26,054 nucleotides of DNA, from assembly GCA_016779015.1 (NCBI GenBank), contig JADHOK010000007.1:1-26054 (forward strand), written 5' to 3'. The notes beneath the pieces were generated by a model. It was not told where the DNA came from. It saw nothing but the letters and a program-made list of their open reading frames with translations, and did not search any database. The first letter of the stretch is position 1; every line of letters begins with the position of its first letter. This stretch comes from PS1 clade bacterium (lineage in GTDB: Bacteria > Pseudomonadota > Alphaproteobacteria > RS24). Shown piece by piece: positions 13,925 through 20,854 of the stretch. The position numbers were made by a program, and so were the translations under genes.

Positions 13925-14647
13925 CTATTCAGCCGCAGCGTAACCGGCGGTTTGCAGGTCGGGCGTGGCATCGACAATGGCGCGATAGCGTTTCGGTGTG
14001 CCAATGCCCAACTCTTTGCGCACATCCTCCAACGGCATGGTCAACAAACGCTCCCATTGCGCGCCCGGCAAACCTTTGGCCAGACGACCGAGACGGAAGC
14101 CTTCCATAATGGCTTTGCCGATACCCAGACCCGGCGCTTCCTTGCGCGAGACCAGATAGCCGAACAGGATAATGACCAGAATGCCCGGATTGCCGAGCTG
14201 GCGATAAGTGACGGCCAGCAAGCACAATTCGCCCAGCCCGTCGCGGCCATAGCCGGTCGAGACATGCCACAAATCATGCGCATCGCGCATCCGCTCGTGA
14301 TATTTAATCTGCGCCGGGCTCATGTCGCGTTCTTCCTGACGCCCTTCCACCGAGGCTTCGGTCAGACCATCGGCAGAGATTTGCTCAACCTCAGTGAAGC
14401 GCGCATAGGTGCGGCCCAGCGTGCCCTCGGGCAAGCTTTCCAACCAAGCGCGGTCTTTCAAATACTCGACCAACGGCTTTTCGGCAGCCAGGATATTTTG
14501 TGCATGGGGGGTTTTCTTGAACCGCTTAAACGCCCGCAAGCCGGAATTGCCCGAGAGCGCTTCTAAAATAATGAACACCTGTTTGGTGTCTTCTTTATCG
14601 GCAATCAGATTTTTGATCGCGGTGCGAATGGTTGCGATTTTTCCCAT
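13925..14647 (-). CDS. coq4: Ubiquinone biosynthesis protein Coq4
   Basis: The 240-aa protein carries the Coq4 metal motif H124-D125-L-W-H128 followed by E140 (HDLWHVSTGYGRDGLGE). The adjacent ELCLLAVTYRQLGNPGILVIILFGYL stretch is the helix that sits against the membrane. Recent work assigns Coq4 to removal of the C1 carboxyl with hydroxylation of the ubiquinone ring; earlier work saw it as a scaffold of the Coq complex. A bacterial Coq4 is typical of alphaproteobacteria. The gene lies downstream of tRNA-Leu on the same strand and upstream of the ArsC-like gene. Coq7 of the same pathway is encoded 3 kb away on the other strand. Confidence 0.9.
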   Translation of the reverse strand: MGKIATIRTAIKNLIADKEDTKQVFIILEALSGNSGLRAFKRFKKTPHAQNILAAEKPLVEYLKDRAWLESLPEGTLGRTYARFTEVEQISADGLTEASVEGRQEERDMSPAQIKYHERMRDAHDLWHVSTGYGRDGLGELCLLAVTYRQLGNPGILVIILFGYLVSRKEAPGLGIGKAIMEGFRLGRLAKGLPGAQWERLLTMPLEDVRKELGIGTPKRYRAIVDATPDLQTAGYAAAE

Positions 14648-14692
14648 GGGAAACCTCTTAGCTGAAACTGCCTGATATTTTAGTCAATGAGA

Positions 14693-14718
14693 CGCCAAAA
14701 TACAGTGTTTTTATGGCG
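14693..14718. other. Imperfect hairpin between tRNA-Leu and coq4
   Basis: CGCCA (14693-14697) pairs with TGGCG (14714-14718). Beyond a one-base bulge, AAA pairs with TTT, leaving a 9-base loop. It lies downstream of tRNA-Leu on the transcribed strand. It could help end or process that transcript, but no T-run follows. Confidence 0.3.
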
Positions 14719-14727
14719 ATCAGAAGC

Positions 14728-14814
14728 TGGTGCCCTTGGGCGGACTCGAACCGCCACTCCCGTGAAGGAAACGGATTTTGAATCCGTCGCGTCTACCAAT
14801 TCCGCCACAAGGGC
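14728..14814 (-). tRNA. tRNA-Leu (anticodon CAA)
   Basis: On the reverse strand the acceptor stem GCCCTTG pairs with CAAGGGC. The anticodon stem is ACGGA/TCCGT with loop TTCAAAA, giving anticodon CAA for Leu (codon TTG). A long variable arm (TTCCTTCACGGGAG region) is present, as expected for the class II tRNA-Leu. The T arm is GGCGG/CCGCC with loop TTCGAGT. CCA is encoded (14728-14730), unlike the tRNA-Arg in this window. The length is 87 nt including CCA. Confidence 0.97.
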
Positions 14815-14891
14815 CAACCAGCCCCTCTCATTTGCCCGATTATAGACAGCGCGTCAATCACCTGACGCGGTGAGCAGCAAATTTCAGGCGA

Positions 14892-16733
14892 CTATTTTTT
14901 TTGCGTATCGAAGAAATCAAAAGCCGCGCGGTTGCGCACATCATCATCATGGTCGTGTTGCCAGATGCTGCGCGTCACCATGCGCGCATGGGCAAATAAA
15001 TCGGCTTCGTGGATAATGCCGACCAGCTTGCCGTCATCCAGCACCGGCACCGCCTCGCCGATAAAATCTTCCATCGCAAGCTGCGCCGCCAGCGCCGTTT
15101 GTGTGGCCTCGAGCACCAAGGGCGCGGTCTCGATAAAGTCTTTGGCGCGCGCTTGTGCATCGCGGCCAACCAGCGCATAGAGGCACAGCTTGCCGCCCCA
15201 TTTGCCATCGGCGTCTTCCAAATGCGCCTCGGCGCAGCGCGCCCGCGCCATATTATCGATCGCCGCGCCGACAGTGACGGTGTCGTTCAGCGCCACATAA
15301 TCGGTCGCCGTCAAATGGGTGACGGGTATCGCTTGCAGCGCCAGATTTTCGCGCCCCAGCGATAAATCGACCCCGCGCGCCAGCAATTGCGGCTCAAACA
15401 CCGAGCGCGCATAAAGCCGCGAGGTCAACAAATTGGCGGTGACAATGGTCACCATAATCGCCGTGGTGGCGGCGTAGTTTTGCGACAATTCAAAACCCAA
15501 CAAAATAACCGCCAGCGGTGCCCCCAGCATAGACGACGCCATTGCCGCCATACCGGCCAACACAAACAGACCGCTATCGGGTGCATAGCCGGTCAACGGT
15601 GTCAGCACGCTAAAGCTCGCCGCCGCCAGCCCGCCCAAAGCAGCGCCGATAAACAATGCCGGGGCTACAACGCCGCCGTGGAAATACAAAGTCAGACACA
15701 GCCCGGCCGCCAATGCTTTTAAAAGCAAAAGAATGAGCAATCCGCTGCCCGATATATCGCCTTGCAACATGGCCGAGATAACATCAAGGCCGGGCCCCAA
15801 AATGCCCGGCGCGACATGCGCCAATAGGCCGACCGCCAGACCGGCCAGCAGCGGTCGCGCCCATAGCGGCAACGGCAGTGCCGCCATGCGCCCGCGCAGA
15901 CGGTCGAGCGCGCGCATCAACACCACCGCCAGCAGACCGGCGGCCACGCCGAGCAACAGCAACAGCACAATATCGACCGGCCCGGCCGAGCGCGTCGGCA
16001 AAATGGGCAGCATCACAATATGCTGGTTCAACACCGCACCTGAAAACACATAAGCCGCCGCCGAGGCCATGGTGATGGGCGCGAAAAAGCGCAGCGAGTA
16101 ATGCCGCAGCACCACTTCATGGGCAAATAAAATACCCGCCAAAGGGGCCGCGAACGCCGCCGAGATGGCCGCCGCGACGCCCGCCCCCAAAGCCATTTCG
16201 CCGAAATGCGGCGACAAGCGGGTAAAGCGTTTCATACTGGCGGCGAGGCTCGCGCCCAGCACGATTAACGGCCCGTAAAGACCGGTCGGCGAGCCGCCGC
16301 CCAATGCCAGCACTGATTTCACCAGCGATACATAACCGCCGGTGCGCGACACTTGCGGGTCGGGTTTATGCGCGGCATGAATAACATCGGCCAGTTCGAC
16401 CGGCGGCTGCGGTGCCAGCCAGCTCAACAGAGCGCCAATGGCCAGACCGGCCAGCGCCGGTATCAGCACCCAATTAACATTGAAGCCGTGCCAGCCGACA
16501 TGCAGATAGCCGTCATCGGGCCGCCATTGCGCCAGCAAAAGCTCCACCATGCCGAAAGAGGCCAAAGCCGCATAAGCGACAACCACACCGATAATAATGC
16601 TGATGGCGACGATCATCAGACCGCGCCGCAAGCTCGCCCACATCTCCGCCGCCGCACTGCCCAGCGCCTGCACGAGGAGGCCCGCAAAAACCTGCCCTAA
16701 TCGCGCCATTGCATGGTGTAGCCGCTGTATCAT
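14892..16733 (-). CDS. ClC-family chloride channel protein with CBS domains, gating Glu absent
   Basis: The 613-aa membrane protein has about ten to twelve hydrophobic helices of the ClC fold, then a cytoplasmic CBS-domain pair (about residues 470-600). The helix-F motif that normally reads GREGP is G151-L-Y153-G-P, with Tyr in place of the external gating Glu. The internal proton Glu (E203 in E. coli ClC) aligns with V207 in FAHEVVL. The GSGIP selectivity motif is not recognisable, as in some alphaproteobacterial relatives. The absence of both proton residues suggests a passive channel or a changed transport mechanism rather than a Cl-/H+ antiporter; this is inference. CBS domains often bind adenine nucleotides. 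The start at 16733 is uncertain; an ATG at 16709 also fits. Confidence 0.88.
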   Translation of the reverse strand: MIQRLHHAMARLGQVFAGLLVQALGSAAAEMWASLRRGLMIVAISIIIGVVVAYAALASFGMVELLLAQWRPDDGYLHVGWHGFNVNWVLIPALAGLAIGALLSWLAPQPPVELADVIHAAHKPDPQVSRTGGYVSLVKSVLALGGGSPTGLYGPLIVLGASLAASMKRFTRLSPHFGEMALGAGVAAAISAAFAAPLAGILFAHEVVLRHYSLRFFAPITMASAAAYVFSGAVLNQHIVMLPILPTRSAGPVDIVLLLLLGVAAGLLAVVLMRALDRLRGRMAALPLPLWARPLLAGLAVGLLAHVAPGILGPGLDVISAMLQGDISGSGLLILLLLKALAAGLCLTLYFHGGVVAPALFIGAALGGLAAASFSVLTPLTGYAPDSGLFVLAGMAAMASSMLGAPLAVILLGFELSQNYAATTAIMVTIVTANLLTSRLYARSVFEPQLLARGVDLSLGRENLALQAIPVTHLTATDYVALNDTVTVGAAIDNMARARCAEAHLEDADGKWGGKLCLYALVGRDAQARAKDFIETAPLVLEATQTALAAQLAMEDFIGEAVPVLDDGKLVGIIHEADLFAHARMVTRSIWQHDHDDDVRNRAAFDFFDTQKK

Positions 16734-16808
16734 GGGGCGATGCTACTTTGGATTCGATAGCACAAAAACATCTTTTCAGCCCGACATGACGGGTTTAGGG
16801 TGCGCTCC

Positions 16809-17387
16809 ATGTTACGCGCCCTTTACGACCGCACATTGCGTCTTTCGAGCCATCGCCACGCCGGATGGGCGCTGGCCGGCGTGTCGTTTATCGAAAGCTC
16901 GTTTTTTCCCATACCGCCCGATGTGATGCTCATCCCCATGGTGCTGGCCGACCGCGCCAAGGCCTGGCGCTATGCGTTTTTGTGCACCATGGCCTCCGTG
17001 CTGGGGGCGCTTTTGGGCTATGCCATCGGCTGTGTGTTTTGGGAGGCGATAGGCCAACCGATTGTCGGCTTTTACAATGCCGATGCCGCTTTTGTGCGGT
17101 TCACCGAATTTTATGACATTTGGGGCATTTGGATTGTGCTGGCCGCCGCCATCAGCTTTCTGCCTTTCAAAATCGCCACCATTGCCAGCGGCGTCAGCGG
17201 TCTGGCTTTGGCACCGTTTCTCATCACCAGCCTCATCGGCCGCGGCATCCGCTTTTTTGCCGTCGCCGCGCTGGTGTATTATTTCGGCCCCGGCATTCGT
17301 CGTTTTATCGACCGTTATTTCAATGTCTTGTCCTTGACCTTTATCGCGGTTCTATTGCTCGGCTTTTTATTATTGGGAGCCGTGTAA
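16809..17387 (+). CDS. yqaA: YqaA-family (VTT/DedA-related) membrane protein
   Basis: The 192-aa integral membrane protein carries the family signature SFIESSFFPIPPDVMLIPMVL near the N-terminus and about four to five hydrophobic helices, with SFLPFKIATIASG in the middle re-entrant segment. Related DedA/VTT proteins are proposed lipid flippases or scramblases; the YqaA branch has no firm function. ATG 16809 is preferred to the GTG at 16800 because homologues begin MLR.LYD. The stop TAA overlaps the dsbB ATG by one base (TAATG), so the pair is translationally coupled. The upstream 75 bases separate it from the divergent ClC gene. Confidence 0.85.
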   Translation: MLRALYDRTLRLSSHRHAGWALAGVSFIESSFFPIPPDVMLIPMVLADRAKAWRYAFLCTMASVLGALLGYAIGCVFWEAIGQPIVGFYNADAAFVRFTEFYDIWGIWIVLAAAISFLPFKIATIASGVSGLALAPFLITSLIGRGIRFFAVAALVYYFGPGIRRFIDRYFNVLSLTFIAVLLLGFLLLGAV

Positions 17388-17890
17388 TGGCCGTCTTTGC
17401 CCGTTTCATGCCGCTGCGCGCGCGCCTTGCTGTGGTTTTTATCATCGCGCTGGCGGTCATCACCGCCGCGCTATTGTCGGAATATTGGGGCGGGCTGCTG
17501 CCTTGTGCGCTGTGTCTCAAACAGCGCGTGGCGTTTTATGTCGCCCTACCGCTGCTGGCCTTGGCGTATCTCTATGCCGAAAAAGCGCCGCGCGCCATGC
17601 GCGGGCTTTTGGTCACCATCGGGGTTTTGTTTCTCGCCAATGCCGGATTGGGGTTTTACCATGCCGGTATTGAATATGGCTGGTGGCTGGGCCCGGCCTC
17701 ATGCGGCGGCGGCGGTGCACAGGCGCTCGACACTAACGCGCTCTTGGAAGCTTTAAAGTCCAACGCCATGGTGCGCTGTGATGCCCCAGCCTTTACCCTG
17801 TTCGGCATTTCAATGGCCGGTTATAATGCTATCGCCTGTCTCGGCTTGGCCGCGCTGGCGTTTTATCCGCAACACGATAAAGAGGCTTAA
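17387..17890 (+). CDS. dsbB: Disulfide bond formation protein DsbB
   Basis: The 167-aa inner-membrane protein has four predicted helices and both redox pairs: C40-A-L-C43 after the first helix, and C106 with C131 in the periplasmic loop. Arg47 follows the CxxC, at a place typical of the quinone-interacting Arg. Family knowledge: DsbB reoxidises DsbA and gives the electrons to ubiquinone. Its start overlaps the yqaA stop by one base, and coq7 starts one base after its own stop, so quinone use and quinone synthesis share an mRNA. The in-frame sequence upstream of 17387 belongs to another frame of yqaA. Confidence 0.92.
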   Translation: MAVFARFMPLRARLAVVFIIALAVITAALLSEYWGGLLPCALCLKQRVAFYVALPLLALAYLYAEKAPRAMRGLLVTIGVLFLANAGLGFYHAGIEYGWWLGPASCGGGGAQALDTNALLEALKSNAMVRCDAPAFTLFGISMAGYNAIACLGLAALAFYPQHDKEA

Positions 17891-17891
17891 A

Positions 17892-18428
17892 ATGAGCACA
17901 CAAAGACTGGCCGAGATGATACGCGTTGACCATGCCGGTGAGCACGGCGCGGTGCGCATTTATGACGGCCAGAAAGCCGTTTTCGACAAGATTAAATGCA
18001 AAGAGACAACCGCCGCGCTGGTCGGCGAAATGGCGGCGCAAGAAAAAGAACATTTGGATTATTTCGACGCGCTGATTGTCGAGCGCGATATTCGCCCAAC
18101 CGCGCTGGGGCCGCTTTGGGATGCCGCCGGTTTTACCCTCGGCGCAGTCACCGCGCTGATGGGTGAAAAAGCCGCCATGGCTTGCACCGCGGCGGTGGAA
18201 ACCGAGATCGACGCGCATTACGCCGCCCAGCTTGAAGCGTTGTCCGATAGCGATGACAAAGCCGATAAAGCGCTGGCCAAAAAGATTGAGAAGTTTCGCG
18301 CCGATGAAGCCGAGCACAAGCATACAGCCTTGGAGAACGGCGCTGAGGAAACGCCGGGTTATGCGCTTATGAGCCGCCTCATTCGGATGGGCTGCCGCGT
18401 CGCCATTCGCGCTTCTGAAAAAATATAG
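17892..18428 (+). CDS. coq7: Demethoxyubiquinone hydroxylase Coq7
   Basis: The 178-aa diiron protein hydroxylates C6 of 2-octaprenyl-3-methyl-6-methoxy-1,4-benzoquinone, a late step of ubiquinone synthesis. It carries ferritin-like ligand motifs in two halves: RVDHAGEHGAVRIYDGQ with EKEHLDYF, and ETEIDAHY with ADEAEHKHTA. The ATG at 17892 is chosen for the AGAGG 6 bases upstream, located in the end of dsbB, and because homologues start near RLAEMIRVDHAGE. The longer upstream reading frame overlaps dsbB and is rejected. The C-terminus is amphipathic, consistent with peripheral membrane attachment. It closes the yqaA-dsbB-coq7 operon. Confidence 0.95.
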   Translation: MSTQRLAEMIRVDHAGEHGAVRIYDGQKAVFDKIKCKETTAALVGEMAAQEKEHLDYFDALIVERDIRPTALGPLWDAAGFTLGAVTALMGEKAAMACTAAVETEIDAHYAAQLEALSDSDDKADKALAKKIEKFRADEAEHKHTALENGAEETPGYALMSRLIRMGCRVAIRASEKI

Positions 18429-18449
18429 AGCTTTTGCTCGACCGGCGCT

Positions 18450-19052
18450 CTACGGCTCCAACTCGGTGTCCCAATAGAGATAATCCTGCCAGCTTTCATG
18501 GCAGTAATTGGGCGGAAATTTTCGCCCGTTTTCGTGCAGTTCATAGACCGTTGGTTGGTGCGGCGACTGGCGCGGCACCATGCCCGCTTGTTTCGGCATA
18601 CGGCCGCCTTTGCGCAAATTGCACGGGCTGCACGCCGCCACAACATTTTCCCAAGTGGTGCGGCCACCGGCGCGACGCGGTATCACATGGTCAAAAGTCA
18701 GGTCGCTCGGCGCGCCGCAATATTGGCAAGAAAAGCCGTCGCGCAAGAATACGTTAAAGCGCGTAAAGGCCGGATGCTTGGGCGGCTTCACATAGGTTTT
18801 GAGACTGACCACGCTGGGCAAGACGAATTCGGTCGAGGGCGAATGCACTACCGTGTCGTAATGCGAGACGATATTGACGCGGTCCAGCACCACGGCTTTC
18901 AGCGTGTCCTGCCACGACCACAGGGAAAGCGGGTAATAGCTTAAAGGGCGGAAATCGGCGTTCAGAACCAGCGCCGGACACGAGGCCGGATTTCTGAAAT
19001 CCGGCGGCGCGGCCTTCACAAATTCTATCACCTCTGAACCGGTTCTATGCAT
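18450..19052 (-). CDS. HNH endonuclease
   Basis: The 200-aa protein has a beta-beta-alpha-metal HNH motif: CQYCG, TFDHVIPRRAGGRTTWENVV and CSPCNLRKGG. This gives two CxxC pairs for a structural zinc and the catalytic DH plus N. The N-terminal half (PALVLNADFRPLSYYPLSLWSWQDT) is the conserved domain of a stand-alone HNH family widespread in alphaproteobacteria. Because the family is chromosomal and conserved without mobile genes nearby, a cellular role such as DNA repair is more likely than homing; this is inference. The ribosome-binding site is CGGAG 7 bases before ATG. It is convergent with coq7. Confidence 0.9.
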   Translation of the reverse strand: MHRTGSEVIEFVKAAPPDFRNPASCPALVLNADFRPLSYYPLSLWSWQDTLKAVVLDRVNIVSHYDTVVHSPSTEFVLPSVVSLKTYVKPPKHPAFTRFNVFLRDGFSCQYCGAPSDLTFDHVIPRRAGGRTTWENVVAACSPCNLRKGGRMPKQAGMVPRQSPHQPTVYELHENGRKFPPNYCHESWQDYLYWDTELEP

Positions 19053-19205
19053 TTGTAATCTCCGATTAACCTCTTCGAATTACGCGCACGCACTTAACTA
19101 TTCTACGAATCAGTTTCGCGTATTTTTATTATGCCTAAATTGGCTCGTTGACGGAAATGTGACATGACGGCCTACCCCATGCAACAAATCAAAAAAGTCA
19201 GAAAA
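19053..19205. other. AT-rich gap with a possible promoter for the HNH gene
   Basis: These 153 bases lie between two reverse-strand genes. On the reverse strand CATAAT (19128-19133) is a good -10-like box, but the -35 position (TTCCGT) is weak. Next to the glycosylase stop there are short A- and T-runs that might end its transcript, without a convincing hairpin. No RNA gene was recognised. Confidence 0.35.
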
Positions 19206-19838
19206 CTATCGTTTTTTGGCCTGTTCGCCATTGTAATAAGACCATAAAAGCCGCGCCGCAGCACCGCGATGGGGCGACCAGCGCGTAGCAAAATCGGCCA
19301 GCCTCTCGGCATCCGGCTTGTCGTCAAAGCCATACATTATGCGCACCCCATGCTGCAGCGCCAAATCGCCGGCCGGAAACATATCGGCGCGGCGCAATAT
19401 AAACAGCAAATAACACTCCGCCGTCCACGGCCCGATGCCTGTCATCGACACCAGCGTTTTATAAACCGTCTCATTATCGGCCTTGTCGAGTTTTTTGAAA
19501 TCAAGCCCGTCCGACACCACCGCCTCAGCCAGAATGCGCAAATAGCGTTGCTTGGGCCGCGAAATGCCACAACCGCTCAACTCCGCTTCCGACAGCGCCA
19601 GCATATTTTCCGGTCGCACCTCGCCGATAAGCTCAACAAAGCGCCCATGAATGGTGCTCGCCGCGGCGGTGGAGACTTGTTGGCTGATGAGAAGCTGCGC
19701 CAAGCCGGGAAACCCGCCACTGCGTTTGCGCAAAGGCGGCGTGCCATATTCCTCGAACGCGGCACCGAGTTTTTTGTCTTGAGACGCCAGAATTTCCAGC
19801 GCGCTGGTAAGGTCTTTTTGGCTTTTATATATTTGCAT
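19206..19838 (-). CDS. DNA-3-methyladenine glycosylase II (AlkA-type HhH-GPD)
   Basis: The 210-aa base-excision glycosylase has the helix-hairpin-helix and GPD loop near the middle: LVSMTGIGPWTAECYLLF, then FPAGDLALQ, where Asp is the catalytic residue. The N-terminal segment GGFPGLAQLLISQQVSTAAASTI supplies the usual aromatic pocket helices. It lacks the extra N-terminal domain of E. coli AlkA, as do the short archaeal/alphaproteobacterial enzymes. It should excise alkylated purines. The start CAT (19836-19838) overlaps the divergent gluQ ATG (19837-19839). No Shine-Dalgarno is visible ahead of it. Confidence 0.88.
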   Translation of the reverse strand: MQIYKSQKDLTSALEILASQDKKLGAAFEEYGTPPLRKRSGGFPGLAQLLISQQVSTAAASTIHGRFVELIGEVRPENMLALSEAELSGCGISRPKQRYLRILAEAVVSDGLDFKKLDKADNETVYKTLVSMTGIGPWTAECYLLFILRRADMFPAGDLALQHGVRIMYGFDDKPDAERLADFATRWSPHRGAAARLLWSYYNGEQAKKR

Positions 19839-20760
19839 GACAAGCCACTATGACGCATCAATGAAGCCGATGGAAGCCACGCAAAAATTTATCACGCGCT
19901 TTGCCCCCAGCCCCAATGGCTGGCTGCATTTGGGCCATGCTTATTCGGCGCTCACCGCCGCGCGCGCCGCGCAACAAGCCGGTGGCCGCTTTCTGTTGCG
20001 TATTGAGGATATCGATATCGGGCGGGCGCGGCCGCATTTTGTCGAGGGGATTCACCAGGACCTCGAATGGCTGGGGCTCGAATGGCCCGCGCCGGTGATG
20101 GTGCAATCGACACGTTTTGACGCCTATCAATCGGCTCTCGATAAGCTGCGCGATGAGGGGCTTGTCTATCCGTGCTGGGCGACGCGGCGCGAAATTCTTG
20201 CCGCCATTGAAGACAAAACCAAGCGCGGCGAAGATTGGCCTCGCGACCCCGACGGCGCGCCGCTTTATCCGGGTCTTTATCGCCATCTGCCCGAGACCAA
20301 CCGCAAAAAACTGATGTGGGAGGGCGGTGCGTTTTGCTGGCGACTCGATATGGCAAAAGCGCTGGCGCTTATCGACACGCCTTTGACTTACACAGAACAC
20401 GGCGCCGGACACGCCGAGACCCTGCCGCTCGACCCGGCCGCATTTGGCGATGTGGTGCTGGCGCGCAAAGACGTGCCGACCAGCTATCACCTCGCCGTGG
20501 TGGTCGATGATGCGGCGCAAGGGGTGACGCAAGTAACGCGCGGGCAGGATTTGAAAGCCGCGACGGCCGTCCACGCCGTTTTGCAAAAACTGCTCGACCT
20601 GCCGCAACCCGATTATCTCCACCACGCATTGGTGCGCGACACAAGCGGGCGTCGATTGTCGAAACAGGCCGGCGATAATGGTTTTCGCGAGCTGCGCCAG
20701 CAGGGTATGCGCCTTGAAGAGGTGCTGGCGTTATTGCCGCCGCCTTTTGGAGACAATTAG
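19837..20760 (+). CDS. gluQ: Glutamyl-Q tRNA(Asp) synthetase (GluQ)
   Basis: The 307-aa protein is a truncated GluRS: it has the class I catalytic domain but no anticodon-binding domain. The HIGH-like motif is PSPNGWLHLGHAYSAL, followed by LLRIEDID, and the KMSKS-like motif is SGRRLSKQ. Family knowledge: GluQ attaches Glu to queuosine at the wobble base of tRNA-Asp. The zinc site of E. coli GluQ (CxC, then YxxxC) is mostly lost: CWA and LYPGLY are seen here. The ATG at 19837 overlaps the divergent glycosylase start; ATGs at 19861 and 19870 are equally plausible and none has a good ribosome-binding site. The stop is inside an 18-bp tandem repeat. Confidence 0.9.
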   Translation: MTSHYDASMKPMEATQKFITRFAPSPNGWLHLGHAYSALTAARAAQQAGGRFLLRIEDIDIGRARPHFVEGIHQDLEWLGLEWPAPVMVQSTRFDAYQSALDKLRDEGLVYPCWATRREILAAIEDKTKRGEDWPRDPDGAPLYPGLYRHLPETNRKKLMWEGGAFCWRLDMAKALALIDTPLTYTEHGAGHAETLPLDPAAFGDVVLARKDVPTSYHLAVVVDDAAQGVTQVTRGQDLKAATAVHAVLQKLLDLPQPDYLHHALVRDTSGRRLSKQAGDNGFRELRQQGMRLEEVLALLPPPFGDN

Positions 20761-20791
20761 ACCTGCGGCGCACATTATACCTGCGGCGCTT
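20756..20791. repeat. 18-bp tandem duplication containing the gluQ stop codon
   Basis: ATTAGACCTGCGGCGCAC (20756-20773) and ATTATACCTGCGGCGCTT (20774-20791) match at 15 of 18 bases. The gluQ TAG stop (20758-20760) lies in the first copy. Confidence 0.8.
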
Positions 20792-20854
20792 TCACACCCC
20801 CCGCGCGCCTTAGCTCGGCTTGCCATTGCCCCAAAAAACGATAATCTCTGGCGC

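Noticed and set aside
13670..14566. Forward reading frame of 298 aa over coq4
   Set aside because: It is antisense to coq4 and the ArsC-like gene, both of which have secure motifs; GC-rich codon bias commonly produces such shadows.
18424..18452. AGAGC...GCTCT inverted repeat between coq7 and the HNH gene as a terminator
   Set aside because: The stem is only 5 bp with a long loop and no T-run follows on either strand.
19858..20625. Reverse reading frame of 255 aa over gluQ
   Set aside because: Shadow of the gluQ catalytic domain; no domain is recognisable.
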